Shown here: piece after piece, positions 53,492 to 62,827 of the stretch
Position numbering within the stretch: position 1 is the stretch's first letter
Layout: each line of letters starts with the position of its first letter
Source of the DNA: Byssothecium circinans
Taxonomy: Eukaryota; Ascomycota; Dothideomycetes; Pleosporales; Massarinaceae
Reading direction: 5' to 3'
DNA: 64,000 bases
Assembly: GCA_010015675.1 (NCBI GenBank)
Contig: ML976997.1
Location: forward strand, 534,431 to 598,430
Notes under the pieces: model-generated
The model's database searches: none
What the model saw: the letters and a program-made list of their open reading frames with translations, nothing else
What the model was told of the DNA's origin: nothing
Position numbers and translations under genes: made by a program

Positions 53492-55305
53492 ATGGTGCCT
53501 ATAATCGTTGCTGTTGTTGCTCTTCTGCTAGCCTTAGGCAAAGAGTCACAAGCGCAGAACGGGAGCGTCCTAGATGTCGACCCCCTCCAGGCGCCATACC
53601 CATACTATTTTCCTCCCATCGACGCGGTAAACTCAACGGGCCTGTTCCCTATACCATCATGCTATGGCGTGAGGTTGGAAGAAGCGACCATCGACCAACT
53701 GCAAAGCCATTTGAGCAACGGCACGTTGACATCGTCCAAGCTTCTGCAATGCTATCTGAAGCGGGTATGGCAAGTCGACGAGTACATCAGCTCTATTACC
53801 GAAATCAACCCGGACGCTGAGGCTATCGCTAATGCGCTGGATGCGGAACGAGCTGCAGGACGTGTGCGAGGTCCACTGCATGGCATTCCCTACATTGTCA
53901 AGGATAACGTAAGGTCTTGGCCCCCATACTTGACAGCCATTGATTGACACCTTCCGAGATTGCCACCAAGGACCAGATGGAGACCACAGCAGGTAGTTGG
54001 ATGCTGTTGGGAAGTGTGGTGCCGAGAGATGCGCATGTGGTCGCGAAGCTACGACAAGCAGGAGCATTGCTGATGGGTAAAGCTGCGCTCTCGGAGTGGG
54101 CTGATATGCGATCGAAAAATTACTCTGAAGGGTACTCAGCAAGAGGCGGACAAACCAGAAGCCCCTACAATCTCACGCTCAACCCTGGAGGTAGCAGTAC
54201 GGGCAGTGCTGCCGCCGTCGCCGCGAATGTCGTGTCTTTCGCGCTTGGGACGGAAACCGACGGCAGTGTCATCAACCCCGCCGAACGCAATGCACTGGTC
54301 GGCATCAAGCCGACAGTCGGGCTTACATCACGGGCTGGAGTGATTCCGGACAGCCTCCACCAGGACACCATTGGGACCTTTGGGCGGACCCTACGCGATG
54401 CCGCATATGCTTTCAATGCCATCTACGGCGTCGATGCTCGCGACAACTACACACTCGCTCAGGTCGGTAAGACGCCGGCGGGAGGTTACATGCAATATCT
54501 CACAAATAAGTCCGCCTTACGAAATGCCACCTTTGGTCTGCCCTGGAATAGTTTCTGGGTACACGCTAACGAAGCTCAGCAAGCGACTCTCCTGTCTCTT
54601 ATCTCACTCATCTCATCCGCCGGCGGTACCATCATCAACAACACCGAGATACCCACCTACCGAACGATGGTAGCGCCAGGTGGTTGGGACTGGGACTACG
54701 GATCCAAACGCGGCTTTCCAAACGAATCTGAATGGACCGTGGTGAAGACTGACTTCTACAACGACATCAAAGCCTACCTTGCTGAATTGGAGAATACCAA
54801 AATCCGCAGCGTCGAAGATATCGTGGCGTACAACTACGCAAACGATGGCACAGAGGGTGGCAACCCATGGCCGCTCGGTATTCCCGCATTTTACTCCGGT
54901 CAAGACGGTTTCCTTGACAGCTTGGCCACCAAGGGTGTGATGGATGAGACCTACTACCAGGCTCTCGCCTTCATGCGGAAGAACACACGGGAAGACGGCA
55001 TCGATGCGGCACTGGCGAACAATGGCCGCCCTCTCGATGCCCTCCTTGTACCGCCCGATGTTGGGCAAACTTATCAGATTGCCGCTCAAGCGGGATACCC
55101 TATGGTAACGCTTCCGGCTGGCGTGAGCGCTAGCGATGGGATGCCGTTTGGCCTCGCGCTAATGGGAACGGCATGGAGTGAGGGAAGCTTGTTGAAATGG
55201 GCGAGCGCGATCGAGGATTTGCAGTTATGTAGTGGAAGAACTGACTTGAAGAGGACGTTGCCTAAGTGGTACGGATACCTTGAGAAGAACATACCAGTGC
55301 GATGA
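53492..55305 (+). CDS. Secreted amidase-signature enzyme
   Basis: Exons 53492-53908 and 53959-55305 (50 bp intron, phase 0) give 587 residues. Amidase-signature enzymes hydrolyse amide bonds with a Ser-cisSer-Lys triad. Here Lys137 (in YIVKDN, the last residues of exon 1), Ser218 (in NPGGSSTGSAA) and Ser242 (in TETDGSVINPA) have the expected spacing. The usual GGS(I/V) context is DGS, a mild departure. ATG 53492 (MVPIIVAVVALLLALGKESQ) gives a signal peptide or anchor. An in-frame ATG at 53408 would add 28 residues and weaken it. The protein is close to the fungal secreted amidases of glutamyl-tRNA amidotransferase A type. Its substrate is unknown. Its proximity to the UstYa and precursor pair allows, but does not show, a role there. 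Confidence 0.88.
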
Positions 55306-55753
55306 ACTTCACCGGAATTGTTCGATCGAAATGGTATGTGATGCTCGTCTTGGAGTGGTAGTAATTTGCTCACACCGGAATACACTTGAGCGAAATCGAA
55401 GCGTTCATCACCGCGATTCATCAACCATGTTCAGCGCGTTGGCTCTGACATAGATCGTGAAAATACATCTGCGCCCTCGTGACTCGCGCCCTACTCAATA
55501 TACGCATTCTCTGTCGAACTCTTGGCGAAAATCGATCGAGAAAATGTATTACGGTAATCACGGTCTCTGGGGAAATCTTTTTCGTAGAAAATCACGAGTG
55601 AAGATCATTTTAACAAGACGAAAATATCGAACCGGCCCGTCATTTCTTCACCACTTATTCGCTACCCGAGATCCTGGATAAGCCCGGACCGATGCTCTAC
55701 CGCGAGGTTACGGCACCGTTTCCTGTCGCAAAGTTTAATTTCGTCGAAATCTT
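55306..55753. other. Convergent intergenic region
   Basis: Between the amidase stop and the stop of the small membrane-protein gene. No gene seen. Confidence 0.5.
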
Positions 55754-56027
55754 CTAAACTCGTCCAAAGTCCGTCCCCCGCATCTCAGCCAAACGCGCAT
55801 CATCCCTTCGTCTGTCTCTATACTCGCGCAATTGACGGTAGTTATGAAGATCGGTCATGAGGGCGTCGACGAGGTAAAACACGGCGCCGAATAAGACCAG
55901 GCTTGCGAATAGGATGATGATGAGCCAGCCTGGGAGGCGGTGGGAAGGTGGGACGTCTGTGATGGTGGGTTAGCATGGTTGAGGGAAGGGAAGGAGGGGG
56001 AGGGCTACCGGATTTGTTGAGGGGCAT
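55754..56027 (-). CDS. Small single-pass membrane protein, two exons
   Basis: Minus-strand exons 56027-56009 and 55956-55754 (52 bp intron, GTAGCC...CACAG, with GCTAAC branch site, phase 1) give 73 residues. Six residues from exon 1 (MPLNKS) join DVPPSHRLPG. A transmembrane helix (WLIIILFASLVLFGAVFYLV) follows, then a charged tail (NYRQLREYRDRRRDDARLAE). The long open frame visible on this strand is a different frame, so the gene is easily missed. No family is recognised. It is same-strand with the next two genes up to the UstYa-like gene. Confidence 0.65.
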
Positions 56028-56253
56028 GCTGGGGCTAACTGGTGGTTTGACAGTGTGGTTGGTGGTTGTAGATGAGAAGCGGCAATTTCGAGGGCACCGT
56101 TATTTTCGAGGACGAGGAATGAGGCCTATAGCCACGAGCGTTTGCTTCTCAGGCTCACGTCATCACGCATGGACGCGTGCAACGCGACACAATATCAACT
56201 TCTTGGGAATTCCTAGGTAGGAAAGTGAATGATCACGACCCTTACACTGCATT

Positions 56254-56598
56254 CTACACAGTGTACCCCCTCCTCGCTCCCTCATACGCCGGGGGCACAT
56301 CCCCGCTCTCCACTATCCCAACCCCACTCTTAGCCACAGTCTCGTAGAGAGGTAGCGTATCCACACTTCTAGCAACACTCCTAGCTGCATCTCGCCTCCT
56401 TACCTCCTCCTGCACCCAAACCTCATCGTCGTTTTGGAACAAATATTCAGGTAGCGGGTATTTGCGCAGTATGTACCATATGATTCCGACGAGGAGAGCA
56501 AGTCCAAGGCATGATGCAATGGTGATTAGGATACGGGTAGCGGAAGTTTGTACGCCTTTCGGGAGATGGGACTCCTTGTGCTTGGAGAAGGGGTCCAT
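56254..56598 (-). CDS. Single-pass membrane protein with PPxY motif
   Basis: 114 residues from ATG 56598 (MDPFSKHKESHLPKG). One transmembrane helix (ILITIASCLGLALLVGIIWY) at about 24-45 is followed by a charged cytosolic or lumenal tail ending in VPPAYEGARRGYTV. PPAY fits the PPxY motif that binds WW domains of Nedd4/Rsp5-type ubiquitin ligases, so regulated trafficking is possible. An in-frame ATG at 56802 gives an unlikely leader. No family is recognised. It lies between the smaller membrane protein and the UstYa-like gene, all on the minus strand. Confidence 0.6.
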   Translation of the reverse strand: MDPFSKHKESHLPKGVQTSATRILITIASCLGLALLVGIIWYILRKYPLPEYLFQNDDEVWVQEEVRRRDAARSVARSVDTLPLYETVAKSGVGIVESGDVPPAYEGARRGYTV

Positions 56599-56910
56599 GA
56601 TATTGGTTATTTGGGGCTGGACGGTGTGGTATGGTGGTGGGGTTTGGGTGCGCTGTTTTGGATGGGGGATTGCGCTGTTGGTAGCAAGGTGGGCTTTACG
56701 GAGAGTAATATTTTGCAAAGAACGTTCTAAATCAACGTACAGGGAGAAGTGGAGAGTGTGTGTGAGTGTGAGCGAGAAAGGTGTTGGCATACACAAGTCC
56801 ACACTATAATCGACGTGTTGACCATGTCAAGGTATCATCGACTACATCGCGAAGCTGAGAGGTGTGTCAAAAAACGTCGCTTAGCAAACTGTTCCTTCTA
56901 TTCACTTTAT

Positions 56911-58106
56911 TCACAAATTGTTATCCACATCCAGCGGCAACCCGTGACCTTCCGGCTTTGGCTTATGGTTTGGATTCTCAAAGCCCCAATACTCATAATA
57001 TTGATCCGCGGCTGGAAGCTGCTTGACGCCCGGCTTGATCATTTCACCCATCTTCATGACTTCCACGTACTTGTCCATGTCGATCGTGTTCGCCTTGCGC
57101 CATTCGGTGAATTTGTCGAAGTTGACGCATTGTTTGTTGATGGACCTTCACACATGGCGTCAGTGAGATATCCTTTGTCATAATTGAGGGATTGAGTTTT
57201 GAAATGAAAGGGGAATGAAGAGAGAACAATAGGATTACATGTCTGGGAACGGATACTGCTGCGTCTCGATCCAATGCAGTGGAATGAGGTCGAGGTTTGC
57301 GTTACACTGGATGTGTTGGAGAAGGATGTCGATGCAGTGGTTGATGTGGATCTCGCGCTGCTTCATCTTATCTGCGCGAGCGCGGCTTTGGTTATCTGTT
57401 TATCACGGTCACAATCAGCATCCTGGTTCTGATGTTCTTGGTTAGGATTACCCACAATACTCCCCGTAAGCGTGATGTCGCAGCGAATTCAAGCAGTGAA
57501 CCTATTTTTACCGCCATTAGTTTTGTTTTCACACTCTTTGGATTACGTTATTCTCACTTGATGATACGCGTCAAAGATAGTGGCATACGAATCATTGCCC
57601 AATCCCCAGATCTCGTCTTCCAATTTCGCCACCGTTGATGGATCAGTTCCCATTTTGATGATATCTTCACGCGTAGCCGGGTACACGCGTGTTAGTTCCC
57701 ATTCGTCCCAGATCGCATCGTCTTCTGGGTTAGGGAGACGACGCGCGATTCCACTGCCGCCTCGTGGAGGGTAGAATGAGCCGTTGATCTTCTTGGTTAC
57801 CGGCTCCAAGTCAAATTGCGAGAGTACGGGACTGTATGGTGATATTCGGCGGTAATCGGCATTGATAACAAAGTGTCGGGAGTAAAAGTATGTGACAAAG
57901 AGTGTGCTGGAGAGAATGAAGAAGCAAAGGTTGAGTATCGACACGACGAATAGTGTTGTTCGGCTTATCGAAGTTTCGCTTGAGCGATGATGACTGTGCT
58001 TTTCATTCAAGAAACCTTTTGTTTCCTCATCATCTTGCTCTGAAGATGAGTCGCGATTTGATGTAGTCGCCAACGGATTGTACTCAAACTTTCGGAAAAG
58101 GCCCAT
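56911..58106 (-). CDS. UstYa-like (DUF3328) oxidative cyclisation protein
   Basis: Minus-strand exons 58106-57558, 57501-57456, 57395-57239 and 57145-56911 (introns of 56, 60 and 93 bp) give 328 residues. UstYa-family proteins carry out oxidative cyclisation or other oxidation of peptide cores in fungal RiPP pathways, and occur in other secondary-metabolite clusters. The layout is typical: a cytosolic N-terminus, a transmembrane helix (TTLFVVSILNLCFFILSST, about 50-70), then the conserved domain. It has both HxxHC motifs: H182-Q-V-H-C186, split across the first intron, and H215-I-N-H-C219. IPLHWIETQQYPFP follows. The gene is divergent from the repeat precursor at 58995, about 0.9 kb away. That pairing is the main reason to infer a RiPP locus. 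A role in some other pathway remains possible. Confidence 0.88.
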
Positions 58107-58994
58107 ATTGACGTGAGGAAGAATGGGTGAGAACCAGAGGGAGGATGGAGGTCGTGGGAAACAAAATTTACCCCACTGGGGACTGGCATGTTCACCGGTG
58201 ACTAACTATGCTTGCAGTCATATGACGCCCATTAACGGACGAGTAGATAACGACATCTTGGCATGTTGCAACAACGAGCCTTCCAACACATTCACTATTC
58301 TCGATCAAGAAGCCATCATCAATAACATTGATGTTCCTGTCAGATCCTTCATGCAAGGCTATTCGGTTCCCTGCTTAACCCACCAATCACAAACTCATGC
58401 ATCCTTCAAATGGAAAGATGTCGCGAGACGTCTAGAATTGATCGGCGTGTAGGTGCATCGCAGCTCCTACAGATGATCACATGGTGCAGGTCTTAGCCGC
58501 TCAGCTTGTCAGATATAAGCCTTCAGGCAACCAACCTGCCTAATAAGGATACCCATATGTATATCAGTCTGAGTAAGAGAGGGGAAATTATTTCATCAGG
58601 TAAAGCGGGCTGCATTGTAATATAGTGACAACAATGGCCCTGGTAGACGGTATGATCCAATATGGTATGGCTTCGTGTGTGCTGTGCTAAGCTTTCTTGA
58701 CGAAATCTTGCTTGAATGCTTTGTGACAGCTCGCGCTCTTAGCGCTGCTTGATGTAACTTTATCATTGGTGTCCGGCGTTGACTTCGGGTTGGATAGACG
58801 GTAGAACATGGCAAAAAGGCAAATACCTTGATAAAAGGCGTCATTGGAGGAACTGCCAAGATATAACGATCACTGATAACATGCATCCTATAAGAACCAT
58901 ATCCCCCATCGTTCATCGATCCCACACCACCTCGGTCTCAACCAACAAGTCTCCCATCAAACCCTTCTACCCTTCTACCCTTCTACCGATCACC
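58107..58994. promoter_or_regulatory. Divergent intergenic region of the putative RiPP pair
   Basis: About 890 bp between the UstYa-like gene and the precursor gene, possibly a shared control region. A frame at 58123-58452 (plus) has no family content and is not called. No clear TATA was seen for the precursor apart from a weak CTATAAG near 58887. Confidence 0.45.
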
Positions 58995-59348
58995 ATGCGT
59001 TTCTCCAGCCTTGCTTTTGGCCTAACGGCCCTTTTCTCCACCATGGTGGCTGCCGCCCCCATCGACGTTTCTAAGCGTCTTCCCACTCCTGAGGAATTCG
59101 ACCTCCTCTCTTCCGTAGAGAAGCGTGCCGTCTACCAAGCATGGTACCGCGCTACCAACATCATCCCCGCCACTGACGAGGAGAAGCGCAGCCTTGACGA
59201 CAAGCGTGCTGTCTACCAAGCGTGGTACCGTGCCACGAACATTATCCCTGCCACCGATGAGGAGGAGAAGCGCAGCCTCAATGACCGTGCTGTGTACCAG
59301 GCGTGGTACCGCGCTACCAACATCCTTCCTTCTACTGATGAGGAGTAA
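58995..59348 (+). CDS. Putative Kex2-processed repeat precursor (dikaritin-type RiPP)
   Basis: Single exon, 117 residues from ATG 58995. A signal peptide (MRFSSLAFGLTALFSTMVAA) and a leader with KR at 27-28 come first. Three copies of a 19-residue repeat follow (residues 45-63, 72-90, 99-117), each starting AVYQAWYR and ending TDEE. KR pairs precede the first two repeats (43-44, 70-71) and follow them (64-65, 92-93). Only NDR precedes the third. Repeats 1 and 2 are identical as protein although 9 of 57 bases differ, all silent. Repeat 3 has I to L and A to S changes. In dikaritin pathways such a precursor is cut by Kex2 and the Tyr-containing core is cyclised by UstYa proteins. Here a UstYa-like gene is divergently adjacent. 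Other possibilities are a peptide pheromone or a secreted repeat effector, but the alpha-pheromone pattern is absent. Which residues form the final core is unknown. Confidence 0.8.
   Translation: MRFSSLAFGLTALFSTMVAAAPIDVSKRLPTPEEFDLLSSVEKRAVYQAWYRATNIIPATDEEKRSLDDKRAVYQAWYRATNIIPATDEEEKRSLNDRAVYQAWYRATNILPSTDEE
59127..59345 (+). repeat. Three-copy 57-bp coding repeat of the precursor
   Basis: Copies begin at 59127, 59208 and 59289. The linkers between copies are 24 bp each, the first holding two KR codon pairs and the second one KR pair plus a single Arg codon. Confidence 0.9.
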
Positions 59349-60518
59349 AGGTGGTTGAAGGTAAGTTATCGATGCCCCATGGTGTTGTGAGAAGAAGCCT
59401 TTGTTGACTGTGACGCAGATGCTTGATGATGGAAAAAGATAGTGCAGCATCTCAGCTAAAGGGACATGCAGCCTTGGAGGCGATAGATGAATGGTGATGC
59501 CCTATATACGACCTCTCTTTGACAACTTGCAATAAATCAATCGTCGTGATCTTTTCTCCATCACCAATAGCAGTTCGCATATGGGGCCGCGAATTGAGTT
59601 CATTCAATCATCGTGTTGTACGGAGTGGGGCAGTTCCGAACTTGTTTTGTAGAGCCTTGTGCGCAGTACTGCATCTCTCTGTTCTCGCGCTGCTTACCAA
59701 GATGGCGGGTGTACCTTTGCGTAAGCTCTCCAATCGAACTTTGGGCGATGTGCTAAACGATGAACGAGTATACGGCAGCCCTGATTGGCAAACATACAGT
59801 GAGGCATCACGGAGCGACTTCCCCACATGACTGACTAGCTTTGGTTCTTCTCTGGCAACTCAACTCAGGCTGTTCAATACGCATAAATAGAACTGCTAAA
59901 ATGTTTCCCCAATAATATCTTGGACATGTTTTGATAAGTAAAGGGCAGATACAAGTATGTCATTGATCATTGCAATTGTTTAGACTGGGGTTTAGGCACA
60001 TGTATAGCCCTCGTGTTGCGCTCGAGTATTGCACGTACAGGATCATAGCAGAAGTTGAAGGGAGAATTCCACATTGTGGAACGGTGGAAAGCATATCAAG
60101 GCAGTCAACACACTATTATACATGTGCGAAGAAGCCATGGGCCGCTCCATCTTGTGTTATGACACGTACCGTCGTAGATGACAAAGCTACAAATCGAGCC
60201 CGACACTGCCTCAAGGACCCTCCAGTTTCATGTGAATGACCTTATCCGAAAAACGACGGGACCAGAATTTAGTAAACAAAAGTATTTTAAAGTGATTCTA
60301 ACGCCGAAATTCAAACAAGCCTCTTTGAAACACATTTCATTGAGATCAGTCACGTGGCAGGTGAAAATGGAAGATCACGTGAACCTTGTACGGCCTAGGA
60401 AGGTTTAAGCGAGTCGCACTCCTCAGCCGCAACATCAGGCAGCCACTTTCTCATCACTCACTGCACATCGCAGTTTTGCTGTCATTCTTTGCACCATCGA
60501 GCCATTAAAAAACTCACC
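59349..60518. other. Intergenic, no gene seen
   Basis: The 3' flank of the precursor gene contains a GTAAGT...GCAG segment (59361-59418) that could be an intron in the 3' UTR. The rest has short frames only. Confidence 0.4.
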
Positions 60519-61790
60519 ATGGGGCGCTTCACCGAAATTCCCAACGAATTACTCCTCGCGATCATCGAATGCGTGGACTCCGCTGGAACACTCAGCGCCC
60601 TTTCACAGACCTGCAAACGCTTCGCTCGACCAGCCAGCGAAGCCCTCAACGCGCACACTTGCCTATCATGGAAACTAAACAAGACGTCGCAAATGGCTCG
60701 ATTCACAGCTACGAACCAGGGCAACGACATGGTCAAGACGATCCGCCTGGCCCCTCAGACAACTACGTTGAAAGCGTTTAATGTCGGCATGACGACCGCC
60801 TTCAGGCAGCTAAATAATCTATGCGCATGCCTTTCTACGCTCCCCAATCTATCGGCCTTCTCACTCAATGTCGCCAAAGAAGTGGATCGTTGGTGTGCAT
60901 TGCCGGCACGACCGCTCTCCGACATATTGAAATCGCTTCCTCCGTCCGTCGTCAATTTAGAACTGGACACCGAAGGCATCGATGGGATCTGGAAGAACAA
61001 ACCCAAGACTTCCGAAGACCTGAATCTATGTCATACCATCAGCGAGCTGCTTCCTAGACTCGAAACGCTTCAATTACGATTATCCTGCATATGCACCGAG
61101 CTCTTTCGTTCTCTTGTTATGGTCGCTGACGCCCCGCGGAAGACCTCGAAGTTACGCTTCGCAGCCATCAACTGCAATTTTCAAGAACAACGCGCTGTGG
61201 AGCTTGTCATGCCGAGTAAGATCAGCGACTGTCTAGCTTATGGCATGATTAATCCGCTCAGACCAATGGCTGGCGTGGAGGGTTTCAGTCCACACGATTT
61301 CTTCACCCATGTCTTGCACTTCAAGTTGCTTGGAGCGTTTCCACATCTAGAGCGTTTTTTGATCATTTCTTGGGAGCCGAGGAGTCATGTTTGTGTAAGA
61401 GATGTTGCTTCGTTCTCCATGACCAATTACCCAATTTTGCCTTTGAGTTCGCGCTCTGATCATGATCATCCGCGTTGCATTCTCCGCGGACATGATGACG
61501 AGCTCTATTGCGATGGGTACGATGAGGTCGATAGAGCCTTGTTGAATGAGACGTTGTGGTCTCAAATGAAGAATGGGGCGAGGCTGCCACCTGTGAGAAA
61601 CCCCACAATGAACGAGTATCGGATCAATACGCAGTCGTTGAAGAGCTTGGAGAGCGATTTGAGGGATCTGGACGGTACGTCGATGGAGGATGATGATTGG
61701 AATAACTTAGAGGAGATGCGGAGAACCCAGCACGTTGTTGTGAGACGCGAGCCTTTCATCATTCGAGGGGTGGTAGAGGAGGATATTTAG
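60519..61790 (+). CDS. F-box protein
   Basis: Single exon, 423 residues from ATG 60519. An F-box at residues ~1-45 (FTEIPNELLLAIIECVDSAG, LSALSQTCKRFARPASEAL) would bind Skp1 in an SCF ubiquitin ligase. The remainder holds leucine-rich stretches at intervals (STLPNLSAFSLNV, LPRLETLQLRLSCICTELF, FPHLERFLIIS) but no clear consensus repeat. It is the substrate-binding part by position. The C-terminal ~60 residues are acidic (DGTSMEDDDWNNLEEMRRT). Such genes are numerous and variable in filamentous ascomycetes. The target cannot be predicted. Nothing ties it to the RiPP pair beyond proximity. Confidence 0.8.
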   Translation: MGRFTEIPNELLLAIIECVDSAGTLSALSQTCKRFARPASEALNAHTCLSWKLNKTSQMARFTATNQGNDMVKTIRLAPQTTTLKAFNVGMTTAFRQLNNLCACLSTLPNLSAFSLNVAKEVDRWCALPARPLSDILKSLPPSVVNLELDTEGIDGIWKNKPKTSEDLNLCHTISELLPRLETLQLRLSCICTELFRSLVMVADAPRKTSKLRFAAINCNFQEQRAVELVMPSKISDCLAYGMINPLRPMAGVEGFSPHDFFTHVLHFKLLGAFPHLERFLIISWEPRSHVCVRDVASFSMTNYPILPLSSRSDHDHPRCILRGHDDELYCDGYDEVDRALLNETLWSQMKNGARLPPVRNPTMNEYRINTQSLKSLESDLRDLDGTSMEDDDWNNLEEMRRTQHVVVRREPFIIRGVVEEDI

Positions 61791-62177
61791 AGGAAATCCG
61801 CCGCAACTACACGTTGGTTTCACGAGTGGATATGGTTATTCGTATTCTAGAAGTTGTGCGCCATCGTCTACACGCAATGAAAGCATACCAGGGGAGGAGA
61901 AATGAAAGCATCACATCAACTCCAAACTGACCCACATGTAGCCTGTCAGTCATAAGCTTTACTCCCGCTTCCGAGCCGTGAATTTAATATCCGAACACTA
62001 CCACGCGAGCGTACGGCAGAGTCTGAAACAGTAGAGCATCGAAGACCCCTGCACTGATCACCCGTCTCATTATTCCCCACTCCACATTCATGTTTCGAGA
62101 ACATTGCCTGCGGCACGAATTCAGGAATTGTGAAAGTGCGGCTGGCCAAAATACTTTCCATGTATTTCTGAGGCCTT
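61791..62177. other. Short intergenic region
   Basis: No gene seen. It leads into the promoter of the secreted-protein gene. Confidence 0.5.
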
Positions 62178-62185
62178 TATATAAA
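62178..62185 (+). promoter_or_regulatory. TATA box of the secreted-protein gene at 62287
   Basis: TATATAAA about 105 bp upstream of ATG 62287, in a clean pyrimidine-rich context. Confidence 0.55.
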
Positions 62186-62286
62186 GACCGCACCTCTTCT
62201 CTCATCCGCCTTAAGCCTTCGCATCCCACTAATATCCACACCATCGTTCAACCCGTCACTCGCTCAAACAACCAACAGCCACCACC

Positions 62287-62827
62287 ATGCAGTTTCCAAG
62301 CACCCTCCTCCTCGCCCTCCTTCCCTCCCTCACGCTCGCAACGCTTGCTCCCTGCAGCTCCAATACCTCAGGCAAAGTGCCCTCCAGCGCTGCGTGCAGC
62401 GCAACGAAAACCTCCAAAAACATCCAAGCGGCCGAGTGCGCCTACAACACGCGCACAGGTGGCAAACAAACATTTGCAGTATGGACGCGCACGAAGACGA
62501 ACTCGAATGGACTTAGTTATGGGACTTGTGCGGCATATACGTGCACGGCGCCGACGAGCAGTGAGTTGACGGCGAATGAGGATGGATGGAGCTTCTTTTG
62601 GAAGTAAGTATACCCCACGTTATTGTTACAGATTTGGGAAGGCTATATGGAAAGAAAGCGAGGGGTGAAAGAGTGAAATGTATCGAACATGATGGCTAAT
62701 ACGACACAGTGGCAATGGCGAGGATAGCGGTGTGGGAACTGGATGCATTCGTGATCCCAACACCACCGAGTGCGGATGTGAGAGCTCTGACGGTGTGTTC
62801 CATGTTGGGAAGGATGACTGCAAATGA
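62287..62827 (+). CDS. Small secreted cysteine-rich protein (effector candidate)
   Basis: Exons 62287-62603 and 62710-62827 (106 bp intron, GTAAGT...CACAG, phase 2) give 144 residues. A signal peptide (MQFPSTLLLALLPSLTLATL) precedes a mature part with many cysteines in APCSSN, AACSATK, AECAYN, GTCAAYTCTAP, TGCIRD, ECGCESS and DDCK. Ten cysteines suggest five disulphide bonds. The exon 2 reading was set by phase and keeps the Cys pattern open to TGA 62825. No family is recognised. Size, cysteine content, signal peptide and strong TATA box fit a secreted effector or antimicrobial-type protein. Confidence 0.75.

Noticed and set aside
58123..58452. 109-codon frame between the UstYa-like gene and the precursor
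   Set aside because: Begins in the leader region of the minus-strand gene. No signal peptide, domain or repeat content. Probably chance.
58995..59348. Alpha-pheromone precursor
   Set aside because: Repeats between KR sites fit the general plan, but the repeat has no Cys pair or the usual WC...GQ.C pattern and is longer. The neighbouring UstYa-like gene favours a RiPP.
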